From: CAZGOM01 sp964542875
GTDB taxonomy: Bacteria > Planctomycetota > Phycisphaerae > Phycisphaerales > Phycisphaeraceae
Reading direction: 5' to 3'
DNA length: 45,714 nt
Assembly: GCA_964542875.1 (NCBI GenBank)
Contig: CAZIWA010000034.1
Location: forward strand, 1-45,714
Made by a program: the position numbers and the translations under genes. Positions 39,420-45,714 of this stretch are shown in pieces. Position 1 is the stretch's first letter. Every line of letters starts with the position of its first letter. The notes below the pieces were generated by a model. The model saw nothing but the letters and a program-made list of their open reading frames with translations, made no database searches and was not told the origin of the DNA.

Positions 39420-40385
39420 ATGTTTATTGCAGGTAGATTCAAAAAACACGGTTTCACGCTCGTTGAACTCCTCGTGGTCATTTCCATCATTGCCCTCCTC
39501 ATTTCCATGCTCATCCCCTCGCTGAGCCAGGCGCGCACCGTCGCCAAAATGACCCTCGACGCAAACTATCAGCAGCAAATCGGCCGCGGCGTCTTCACCT
39601 ACGCCGCTGACTTCAAAGACTATGCACCGCCCCAAGGCGGACAACCCTCCCCCGACGCCCCAGGCGGCAACGTCGCCGGCCCCCACATCTGGGGCGACTA
39701 CGCCTGGCCCGGCACCGGCCTTCCCATCGCCGTCTGCCGCCCCATGGGCTTCGGTGTTCTCTTCGCCCCCGGCAGCCTCGCAAACCCCGCCTCTGACATC
39801 ACCTTCGGAAACTACATCTCCAGCATCGACCTCGCCTTCAGCCCCAACGACCGCGTCGCCTCACGCGTCTCAGGCGGCATCAGCTTCCCCAGCTATTGGG
39901 CACGCAGGCACTACTTCGGCGACCCCTATCAGGTCCCGTGGTCGCGCGACGGCGCAACCAACTGGACGCAATACTCCGGCGGCGCAAACTACATGTTCGA
40001 ATCCAGCTACACCTGGCGCGGCTGCGACTACAGTTGGTACGACCCAGCCACCTCCACCGTGCGCGTTCAGTCCTACCAGTCCCCCACCCCCACCGCCGGC
40101 GGCGCTGTCGCCGCCAACGTCCGCTCCAACTACGCACGCGCCAAAACCTCCCACGCGGACTTCGCCAATAAACCCGTCCTCATGAACAAAAACTTCACCC
40201 TCCTCAACCCCAACAAACCCGGCGCAAACGTCATGAAAGGCGATGGCTCCGTCAAGTTCGCCAACAACACCGCCTGGATGATCGCCGTCGAAACCAACGT
40301 CCCCTGCGACTGGTACACCAACGCCTCCTACTTCCGCGCCCGCATGTTCCCCCTGCTGGCCTACCACGACGACTTCTACAAATAA
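39420..40385 (+). CDS. Prepilin-like protein, module 3
   Basis: 321 residues from the ATG at 39420, preceded by AAGGGAG at 7 nt. The prepilin signal is KHG-FTLVELLVVISIIAL with Gly before the cleavage point. SLSQARTVAKMTLDANYQQ, IWGDYAWPG, LAFSPNDRVAS, YWARRHYFGDPYQVPW, YTWRGCDYSWYDP and NVMKGDGSVKFANN follow the module-2 pilin closely; the C-terminus LLAYHDDFYK is also alike. The last segment differs where module 2 has YPGAGGYFRS. Duplication appears recent. Probably a minor pilin or pseudopilin. Confidence 0.88.
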   Translation: MFIAGRFKKHGFTLVELLVVISIIALLISMLIPSLSQARTVAKMTLDANYQQQIGRGVFTYAADFKDYAPPQGGQPSPDAPGGNVAGPHIWGDYAWPGTGLPIAVCRPMGFGVLFAPGSLANPASDITFGNYISSIDLAFSPNDRVASRVSGGISFPSYWARRHYFGDPYQVPWSRDGATNWTQYSGGANYMFESSYTWRGCDYSWYDPATSTVRVQSYQSPTPTAGGAVAANVRSNYARAKTSHADFANKPVLMNKNFTLLNPNKPGANVMKGDGSVKFANNTAWMIAVETNVPCDWYTNASYFRARMFPLLAYHDDFYK

Positions 40386-40422
40386 ACATCAGATTAAGCT
40401 TGCAAAATCTGGAACAAGGACT

Positions 40423-40459
40423 CATCCTTAAGCGTCATGATGTTTGATGTTTAAGGATG
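40423..40459 (+). terminator. Hairpin after module 3
   Basis: CATCCTTAA (40423-40431) and TTAAGGATG (40451-40459) form a perfect 9-bp stem; a T-rich stretch (gtttaatactttttg) follows. It starts 38 bp after the stop codon. Confidence 0.6.
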
Positions 40460-40623
40460 TTGTCGTTTAATACTTTTTGTTTTTTGTCTCCGTAGGTTCC
40501 TGCCGGCTCACTCCACGTCATCCAATTCCGGATGCCGCCCCCCGGGCCGGTAAATAAAATCCCAGATGGTCCACGACGACCGCCTCAGGAAAATTTCCAT
40601 TTTTTCCCCGGCGTTGCATCACA

Positions 40624-41256
40624 ATGAACCGGACCCATCCATCTTCGCCCTCTCCCGGCCAGCCCCTCCATCCCAAGGGCCACCGGCCCCAGGCGCTTTC
40701 ACATCGCAAACCCACCGTTAGAACCTACCTCACCCGCTACGCCGGCGCCGTCTCCGTCCTGGCCTTGCTCGTCCTCGCCGGCGCCATCGGCAAAACCATC
40801 TTCTCAGACCCTCAAAAAGACGCCGTAACCCCCATTCCCAGCACCGGTTCCGCCCTTTACTTTGACCTGCCCACCGGCAAGCTCATCACCGCGCCGGACA
40901 CCCTTCCCAGCAGCCCCTCCATCGGGCCGGACATGAAAACCGGCCTCCTCAGGGCGTACGTCCTCTCCTGTGACGCATGTTCCTCCACAGGGGGAAAGAA
41001 GACCGTTTACCTGGAAGTCTTCACCGCCGGCGCAGCCCAGAGGCTCCACGCCGCAGGCATTACCACTTACACCCAGCTCAACGCCGAGCCGTCTTCCGTC
41101 GTCACCCAGATCATCGGTCCCTACTCTCGGTACGTCCGCCTGCCGGAACAAAACAAGTGGCTCGCCGTCGAAACCAAAGAAGCCCGATGGGTGTTCAACG
41201 CCATGAGCGACTTTAAGTGCCCGCAGGGCAACACCCCCACATTATGCTTGAAGTAG
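40624..41256 (+). CDS. Four-cysteine single-pass protein, module 4
   Basis: 210 residues, longer than its paralogues because of an N-terminal Pro/His-rich cytoplasmic extension of about 35 residues (SPSPGQPLHPKGHRPQALS). The membrane helix is GAVSVLALLVLAGAIGKTIF. ALYFDLPTGKLITAPDTLP and LRAYVLSCDACSS (C-x2-C) match the family; the middle has diverged (no FTPER motif), and the C-terminus is KCPQGNTPTLC (C-x8-C). The pilin gene starts 364 bp later, unlike the 29-43 bp gaps of the other modules, with repeats in the space between. Unknown function. Confidence 0.72.
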   Translation: MNRTHPSSPSPGQPLHPKGHRPQALSHRKPTVRTYLTRYAGAVSVLALLVLAGAIGKTIFSDPQKDAVTPIPSTGSALYFDLPTGKLITAPDTLPSSPSIGPDMKTGLLRAYVLSCDACSSTGGKKTVYLEVFTAGAAQRLHAAGITTYTQLNAEPSSVVTQIIGPYSRYVRLPEQNKWLAVETKEARWVFNAMSDFKCPQGNTPTLCLK

Positions 41257-41280
41257 CTAACGAAATCTGAATAATATCTT

Positions 41281-41380
41281 GTAGGGTGCGGCCGATTCCG
41301 CGAGGCCCACCACCCCGCACCCCTGACCCAAACGAACCTCAAAACCACCCAGAACGCCTCACGATTCCACCGGTTCTCAA
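41281..41380. repeat. Dispersed repeat, copy 1, flanking the module-4 pilin gene
   Basis: GTAGGGTGCGGCC, then GCGAGGCCCACCAC, then ACCACCC, AACGCC and CCACCGG in order. A second copy in the same orientation starts at 42694 on the other side of the pilin gene. The two are alike over about 100 bp with several substitutions and small gaps. Confidence 0.6.
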
Positions 41381-41454
41381 GTCCAGGTTCCCAAATCCCG
41401 TCTCCGCTTCGCAAGCAACTTTTTTTCCTCTTGTCTGTGTCTGACAACACCTCT

Positions 41455-41520
41455 GATCCACGAACGATTTTCTCTAGATCCCTGATTGATCTTTGACGCC
41501 GGATCCGCGATTGATCTATC
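41455..41520. repeat. Composite heptamer repeat (GATCC / GATTGAT words)
   Basis: GATCCAC-GAACGAT, GATCCCT-GATTGAT and GATCCGC-GATTGAT occur at 41455, 41477 and 41502, with 7-mer spacers between. The higher-order period is 22-25 bp. It lies about 100 bp before the module-4 pilin gene. Confidence 0.5.
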
Positions 41521-41620
41521 TCGAAGCACACACTCCTAGGTTCTGTATTGACCCAACGTGATTTTCTAATCCGGCCATTCTGGCCGCCGATTTATCACGC
41601 TTGATCGGGAGGAACATCCA

Positions 41621-42676
41621 ATGCACTTCTGGACTCACGCACCCCATCGTGTCCATGTCGCCCAGGACGGTTTCACGGTCGTTGAAATGCTTGTTGCCCT
41701 GGCCATGCTGGCCATCATCGTCACCCTCACCGTCCCCACCATGTCCGAGGTTCGCCAGCAGTCCTATCAGGCCGTCGACGCCACCGGGCTCAAACAGATC
41801 GGCAATGCCATACACGCCTACGCCGGCGACAACGACAGCTACGTGCCTCACCGCTCTCCCATGGCCGAAAACGACCTGGGCATGGGCCCGGCCCCTGCCA
41901 ACGCCGGCCAGATGGCGGGCCTCTCCGCCATGTCTTCCCGGCTCCCCGGCAGCCCCATGACCAAGGTTGAAGACAAAATCACCCTCGTGGATTCCATCAA
42001 CGTCCCCACCGGCCTGGGCCAGCTCGTCACCCGGATGAACGTCACCCCCAGGCAAATCACCACCTCCTACGTCATGAACGAAGCCTACCTTGAGGCCAGG
42101 GAGCTCTTTGCCCGCAGCGATCAAACCCCCTTTGAGCCCAACAAATCTCCTGCCCGCAATCACTGGTGGATGTTCGCCGACGTCGCCCTCAAGAGCCCGC
42201 TTTCCTCCTGGGGCCTCAACCCCAACTTCAACAACCTCGCATGGCCCTCCGGCCCCGCCGACGGCGACTACGGCACCAACCACTACTACCGCACAAGCTG
42301 GGCCTGGCGCGGCGCTGACTACGCCTCCGTCGGCCCGCGCGACATACTCACCGCCAACAACGCCCTCAGCAACCTGCGCATTAACGAACCCGTACGTCAG
42401 GGCAAAGCCATGGTCATGAGCCGCGACCCCTGGACCATGAACACTTACGGCCGCAACTATTCCACCGGCTGCCACATGCTCTTAAACGACGGCTCCGTCC
42501 AGTTCTCCACCAGCCACGATTGGCGCCAGGGCAACTTCAACTCCGGCGCAGGCTGGGTCACCCTCCCCTCCGGCGCACCCCCTTCCCCCAACCCCTACAC
42601 CAGCGAATACGGCGTCCAAAGCTACAAGCTCACTCACGCCTTCGCCTACGCCGACAAATACATGATCAAACACTAA
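41621..42676 (+). CDS. Prepilin-like protein, module 4
   Basis: 351 residues from the ATG at 41621, preceded by GGGAGGA at 7 nt. The prepilin signal is QDG-FTVVEMLVALAMLAI with Gly before the cleavage point and Glu5 conserved. The domain after it (EVRQQSYQAVDATGLKQIG, AIHAYAGDNDSYV) aligns with the other pilins only at the start; the end has MLLNDGSVQFSTSHDW, the Asp-Gly-Ser motif, and YADKYMIKH. The Trp/Tyr-rich middle (SWAWRGADYASVG) still resembles the WRGCDYSWYDP block. It is the most diverged pilin. The gene is flanked on both sides by the repeat at 41281 and 42694. Confidence 0.87.
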   Translation: MHFWTHAPHRVHVAQDGFTVVEMLVALAMLAIIVTLTVPTMSEVRQQSYQAVDATGLKQIGNAIHAYAGDNDSYVPHRSPMAENDLGMGPAPANAGQMAGLSAMSSRLPGSPMTKVEDKITLVDSINVPTGLGQLVTRMNVTPRQITTSYVMNEAYLEARELFARSDQTPFEPNKSPARNHWWMFADVALKSPLSSWGLNPNFNNLAWPSGPADGDYGTNHYYRTSWAWRGADYASVGPRDILTANNALSNLRINEPVRQGKAMVMSRDPWTMNTYGRNYSTGCHMLLNDGSVQFSTSHDWRQGNFNSGAGWVTLPSGAPPSPNPYTSEYGVQSYKLTHAFAYADKYMIKH

Positions 42677-42693
42677 TAGGAAATCCTTCCGCC

Positions 42694-42787
42694 GTAGGGT
42701 GCGGCCCAGTCCGCGAGGCCCACCACGCCGCCCCCCAGACCCCACAACCATCAACCACCCCAAACGCCCCGCATCCCACCGGTGCTC
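42694..42787. repeat. Dispersed repeat, copy 2, flanking the module-4 pilin gene
   Basis: GTAGGGTGCGGCCC, GCGAGGCCCACCACG, later AACGCCCC and CCCACCGGTGCTC follow the order of copy 1 at 41281. The repeat starts 18 bp after the pilin stop. Confidence 0.6.
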
Positions 42788-42808
42788 TTAATCCCAACTC
42801 CGAGGTGG

Positions 42809-42832
42809 CATGCTCTCGTCCGCGTGAGCATG
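42809..42832. repeat. CATGCTC/GAGCATG palindromic repeat, copy 1
   Basis: A 7-bp perfect stem, CATGCTC with GAGCATG, and a 10-nt loop. The whole 24-bp element is identical to the one at 45089-45112. Confidence 0.65.
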
Positions 42833-42963
42833 TCTCGTTTTTCGTCCGCCGTACAACATGCGCAAGTGCTGAAAACCACCGCTCGACACCCCACAAAGCT
42901 CTCCCTTCTCTTACTTCTTGTCATCGCGCCTTTGTGGTTGATTCTTCCTCGACCCCCGCGCCC

Positions 42964-42999
42964 AAAAAAGAAAACCACCCGGCCATCGACCGGGTGGTT
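42964..42999 (-). terminator. Intrinsic terminator of tsf
   Basis: On the minus strand the stem AACCACCCGG / CCGGGTGGTT with a 7-nt loop is followed by TTCTTTTTT. It lies 34 bp after the tsf stop codon. Confidence 0.9.
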
Positions 43000-43032
43000 C
43001 CCAAATTCTCAATCTCAAACCAGGCGCAAAAT

Positions 43033-43836
43033 TTACTTGCCGCCCAGCTTGTAAAGCGCAAAGCCAGTGATCTTCACGCCAGCGGGAAGGATGTCCTTGA
43101 TCCGCTTCTTGTCGTCTTTGATGAAGAGCTGGTGCACCAGGCAGTTGTCTTCGTAGAACTTACGAATCTTGCCGGTCACCATCTTTTCAGCAATCTGTTC
43201 GGGCTTGCCCTGCTCGATGGCCTGGGCCTTGGCGATTGCCTTTTCCTTTTCGATCACGTCGGCAGGCACGCCCGTCTCATCGATGGCGATGGGAGCGGGA
43301 GTGATCGCCACGATGTGCTGGCACAGCTCGGTGAACAGTTCGTCGGACACCGGGCCCGAGAGCTCGATGATCGCGCCCGCCTTGCCGTTGTGGTGCCGGT
43401 ACGAGCCGACCTTGCCGTTGGCGAGCACTTCGCCGCGGCCAAACTGTGCGTTTTCCTTGGTGGTCAGGCGCACTTCGTCGATCGCGTCCTGCATCGTCTT
43501 GTTCTTTTCGGCCTTGCCGGCGCCTTGCGCGAACACTTCGTTGAGGATGATGTCGCAAGCCTTGAGGAAGCCGTCGTTCTTGGCGGTGAAGTCCGTCTCG
43601 GTGTTCACTTCCACGATCGCAGCCTTGCTCCGGTCAGCGGCCACCTTGATCAGGATCTGGCCTTCGGCCGATGCACGGTCGGTACGGCCGTCCATCTTGG
43701 CGATGCCCTTCTTGCGGAGGAGGTCCACCGCAGCCTGGATGTCGCCGTTGGTTTCGGTCAGCGCCTGCTTGCATTCCATCATGCCAAGGCCGGTCTTTGC
43801 GCGAAGGTCTGCCACGTCTTTAGCGGTAATTGCCAT
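43033..43836 (-). CDS. tsf: Translation elongation factor Ts
   Basis: 267 residues from the ATG at 43836; a longer in-frame start at 43857 is rejected because the family starts at MAITAKDV. EF-Ts recharges EF-Tu by exchanging GDP for GTP. The N-terminal UBA-like domain contains VADLRAKTGLGMMECKQAL and the EF-Tu contact TETDFTAKNDGF. The dimer/core domains follow to VHQLFIKDDKKRIKDILP near the C-terminus. It lies downstream of rpsB in the classic rpsB-tsf order, with a 187-bp gap. A strong terminator closes the operon. Length is normal and no key residue is missing. Confidence 0.97.
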   Translation of the reverse strand: MAITAKDVADLRAKTGLGMMECKQALTETNGDIQAAVDLLRKKGIAKMDGRTDRASAEGQILIKVAADRSKAAIVEVNTETDFTAKNDGFLKACDIILNEVFAQGAGKAEKNKTMQDAIDEVRLTTKENAQFGRGEVLANGKVGSYRHHNGKAGAIIELSGPVSDELFTELCQHIVAITPAPIAIDETGVPADVIEKEKAIAKAQAIEQGKPEQIAEKMVTGKIRKFYEDNCLVHQLFIKDDKKRIKDILPAGVKITGFALYKLGGK

Positions 43837-44023
43837 CTTGATTGCTCCTGAAAACATGCTTTCCCCCAGGAAAACATGGGTGTGTTGAAAACATCAGACT
43901 TCTTACATGACATCCAAGCGCCAGCGCCCGGCCACCCGGACACACAGCAACAAGGTTGTCTAACAAACAGGTGCCCGGGAGGAGAACCCCTCCCCGGGCA
44001 CCGGGTTAAAAGGGGAACTGTGA

Positions 44024-44854
44024 TTACTTGGCAGCGGCTTCGCCACCCTCAGCAGCAGGAGCAGCCGCGGCAGCAGGCGCCGCGCTGAACTGCGCACGAG
44101 AGCTGCGACGGCGTTCCGGACGACCGCCCGAATCGCGTGCAGGCGCTTCATCCTTGCCTTCGCCAGTCAGTGCACGGGCAGTCTTGCCTTCGGCAACCGC
44201 GGCGCACAGGTTCTGGATCACCACTTCGATCGCGCGCATCGCGTCGTCGTTGCCGGGGATCGGGATGTCCGCCCAGTCCGGGTTGGAGTCCGTATCGATC
44301 AGGCACACCGTGGGGATACCCAGTTTCCGGGCTTCCTTCACGGCATTGATTTCGCGATTCACGTCCACCACAACCAGCACGCCCGGCAGCCGGGTCATGT
44401 TGCGCAGACCTTCAAGGTTGCGAAGGATCTTCTTGTGCTCGCGCTTGAGCTGCGATTCCATCTTCTTGGAGTAGTTGTTGATTTCGCCCGAAACGTTGAG
44501 GCCTTCGAGCTCTTCCAGGCGCTTGAGACGCTCACGGATGGTCCGATAGTTCGTCAGTGTGCCGCCCAGCCAGCGTTCCGTCACGTAGTGCTGGCCGACT
44601 TCCTTCACGCTCTTCTCGATCGTCGCACGAGCCTGGCGCTTGGTGCCGACAAACAGCACGTCCTTGCCCGACGCAACCGTCTGGGTGATGAACTTGCGCG
44701 CCAGCAGCAGACCCTTGAGGGTCGCCTTGACGTCGATGATGTGGATCTTGTTCTTCTTCCCGTGGATGTACGGGGCCATCTTGGGGTTCCAGTTGGTCGT
44801 GCGGTGACCAAAGTGGATACCCGAGTCGACGAGATCTTTAACCAGAGCAGCCAT
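44024..44854 (-). CDS. rpsB: 30S ribosomal protein S2
   Basis: 276 residues from the ATG at 44854, with AGGAG 7 nt upstream. The S2 core has DSGIHFGHRTTNWNPKMAPY, then HIIDVKATLKGLLLARKF, RWLGGTLTNYRTIRERLKRL, GVLVVVDVNREINAVKEAR and GIPTVCLIDTDSNPDWADIPI. The last 40 residues are an extension: an Arg/Ser-rich stretch followed by Ala/Pro-rich repeats (APAAAAAPAAEGGEAAAK). Such tails are common in GC-rich bacteria and may contact neighbouring proteins. It is the first gene of the rpsB-tsf operon, with a hairpin-rich leader. S2 often autoregulates through its leader. Confidence 0.98.
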   Translation of the reverse strand: MAALVKDLVDSGIHFGHRTTNWNPKMAPYIHGKKNKIHIIDVKATLKGLLLARKFITQTVASGKDVLFVGTKRQARATIEKSVKEVGQHYVTERWLGGTLTNYRTIRERLKRLEELEGLNVSGEINNYSKKMESQLKREHKKILRNLEGLRNMTRLPGVLVVVDVNREINAVKEARKLGIPTVCLIDTDSNPDWADIPIPGNDDAMRAIEVVIQNLCAAVAEGKTARALTGEGKDEAPARDSGGRPERRRSSRAQFSAAPAAAAAPAAEGGEAAAK

Positions 44855-44883
44855 CGAAAACTCCTGTAGGAGGCAGCGTCACC

Positions 44884-44965
44884 GACCCAAACCGATTGGA
44901 TTCCTGTCCTTAAACAGGCGGCCCAGGCCATTAAGGGCGCTTGGGTTTGGCCTCAAAATGAGGCC
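44884..44965 (-). promoter_or_regulatory. rpsB leader with hairpins, possible autoregulatory element
   Basis: Inverted repeats in the rpsB leader are GGCCTC-AAAAT-GAGGCC (44949-44965), CCTGT / ACAGG (44903-44918) and ACCCAA (44885-44890) with TTGGGT (44941-44946), the last enclosing the second. The region lies 30 to 110 nt upstream of the start codon. S2 is known to repress its own mRNA in several bacteria through leader structures, but this one is not recognised as a known class. Confidence 0.35.
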
Positions 44966-45088
44966 GGAAGTCGGCGTCTGTCTGGAAATCAAACAAACCG
45001 CCGGCAAGCTCCAATTCACTTGCGAGCCAAATAAGATAACAAAACCCACCCAAAAACACCAGACCACCCCACCACCCCTTCCGCGTGC

Positions 45089-45112
45089 CATGCTCTCGTC
45101 CGCGTGAGCATG
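45089..45112. repeat. CATGCTC/GAGCATG palindromic repeat, copy 2
   Basis: Identical over 24 bp to 42809-42832, including the 10-nt loop, and the next bases TCT also match. It lies in the spacer between rpsB and the sigma factor gene. Confidence 0.65.
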
Positions 45113-45167
45113 TCTTAATTTACGCCAACTAAAAATCCCATCGCCCCCGTCCGCCCCGGATAAGCAT

Positions 45168-45202
45168 GTAAATCCTGCTAAATCTTGTAAATCGTGTGAA
45201 AA
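45168..45202. repeat. Short tandem words TAAATCxTG
   Basis: Three copies of TAAATCCTG, TAAATCTTG and TAAATCGTG follow each other with a period of 9-10 bp, in the spacer before the sigma-factor stop codon. Related in style to the heptamer arrays but with a longer period. Confidence 0.45.
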
Positions 45203-45305
45203 ATCAGCTCATCCAATTAACAGCGCTGCCGCCTTACCAACTCCTCTTGGCAAATCCCTCTTCAAATCTATGGAATTTTTGTAAAACCCCGCTCCGCCTC
45301 ACGCC

Positions 45306-45714
45306 TCAAGCAAACTCCGACTCCATCTCATCGCGCTTATCCGCATACTGCGCCTTCAGCCGCCCGATGATCGAGCTGTGCATCTGGCTCACGCGAGATT
45401 CCGAAAGATCAAGCGCAAGCCCGATCTCCTTCATCGTCATGTTCTCAAAGTAGTACAGGATCAGGATCAGCCGTTCCGACCGGTTGAGTCCCCGGGTCAG
45501 AAGTTCCTTGATATCCCGCCGTTGCGCGCTCATCACCGGGTCCACTTGTTTAGGGTCCACCAGCACATCCACCTCGCGCACATCCTTGCTGGAATCCGTC
45601 TCGAAGCACTTGCGCGACAGATAGATCATTCCCACGTCTTCCGCATCGCGCAGCACCTTTTCCGCATCGTTCTCGGTTTCGCCCAGTTCCTGGGCGATCT
45701 CCTCGATCGACGGC
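45306..45714 (-). CDS. RNA polymerase sigma factor, FliA/WhiG type, C-terminal part
   Basis: The frame is open to the window edge; about 135 C-terminal residues are seen. Region 3 begins PSIEEIAQELGETENDAEKVL. Region 4 is LNRSERLILILYYFENMTMKEIGLALDLSESRVSQMHSSIIGRL, in which ESRVSQMHS is the recognition helix. This matches the FliA/WhiG/SigB-like group, which in many bacteria drives flagellar or stress genes. The stop lies at 45306; rpsB lies about 450 bp away on the same strand. The N-terminal part, and so the exact subgroup, is outside the window. Confidence 0.88.
   Translation of the reverse strand, partial: PSIEEIAQELGETENDAEKVLRDAEDVGMIYLSRKCFETDSSKDVREVDVLVDPKQVDPVMSAQRRDIKELLTRGLNRSERLILILYYFENMTMKEIGLALDLSESRVSQMHSSIIGRLKAQYADKRDEMESEFA

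Overview
The window looks like a chromosomal segment of a planctomycete, most likely of the class Phycisphaerae. This is inferred from gene content, not from a marker gene. It carries methanopterin/methylofuran-type C1 cofactor genes, prepilin-like proteins with a C-terminal Asp-Gly-Ser motif of the kind expanded in Planctomycetes and Verrucomicrobia, a Pseudomonas-stutzeri-type L-rhamnose isomerase, and GC-rich coding DNA with strong third-position bias. No rRNA, tRNA, CRISPR array or prophage was found.

Layout. 1-5 kb: the end of an HWE histidine kinase, truD, and three genes of methylofuran biosynthesis (MfnB, MfnF-like, MfnD-like ATP-grasp); the kinase MfnE lies separately at 17.3 kb. 5-15 kb: an unknown polytopic membrane protein with a possibly structured 5' leader, hrpA, a response-regulator/SpoIIE phosphatase and an MsbA-like ABC exporter. 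15-20 kb: L-rhamnose isomerase, a REP-associated tyrosine transposase surrounded by its palindromic repeats, mfnE, comM/yifB and a SMI1/KNR4 protein. 20-30 kb: a small lipoprotein, a glycogen-synthase-like glycosyltransferase, a membrane-anchored dual-specificity phosphatase, ilvB with a candidate attenuator leader peptide, HU, dnaK and an Imm63-like protein. 30-34.6 kb: a lower-GC nucleotidyltransferase/winged-helix gene pair and a kinase-lipoprotein operon on the minus strand. 34.8-42.7 kb: four consecutive two-gene modules, each a single-pass four-cysteine protein followed by a prepilin-like protein. 43-45.7 kb: rpsB-tsf and the C-terminal part of a FliA/WhiG-type sigma factor.

The most unusual parts are: (1) the four-fold module of membrane-anchored C-x2-C...C-x6-8-C protein plus pseudopilin, two copies of which share promoter, leader length and 3' flank; (2) degenerate 7-bp tandem repeats in at least nine intergenic spacers, each with its own heptamer; (3) several families of dispersed palindromic repeats, one tied to the resident transposase; (4) a 24-codon open frame upstream of ilvB that is almost half Leu/Ile/Val.

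Co-operation of genes. The mfn genes together point to tetrahydromethanopterin/methylofuran-linked formaldehyde metabolism. RpsB-EF-Ts is the usual translation operon. The kinase-lipoprotein and nucleotidyltransferase-wHTH pairs have overlapping reading frames, so each is probably translationally coupled. Functional statements rest on recognition of family motifs by eye; no database search was run.
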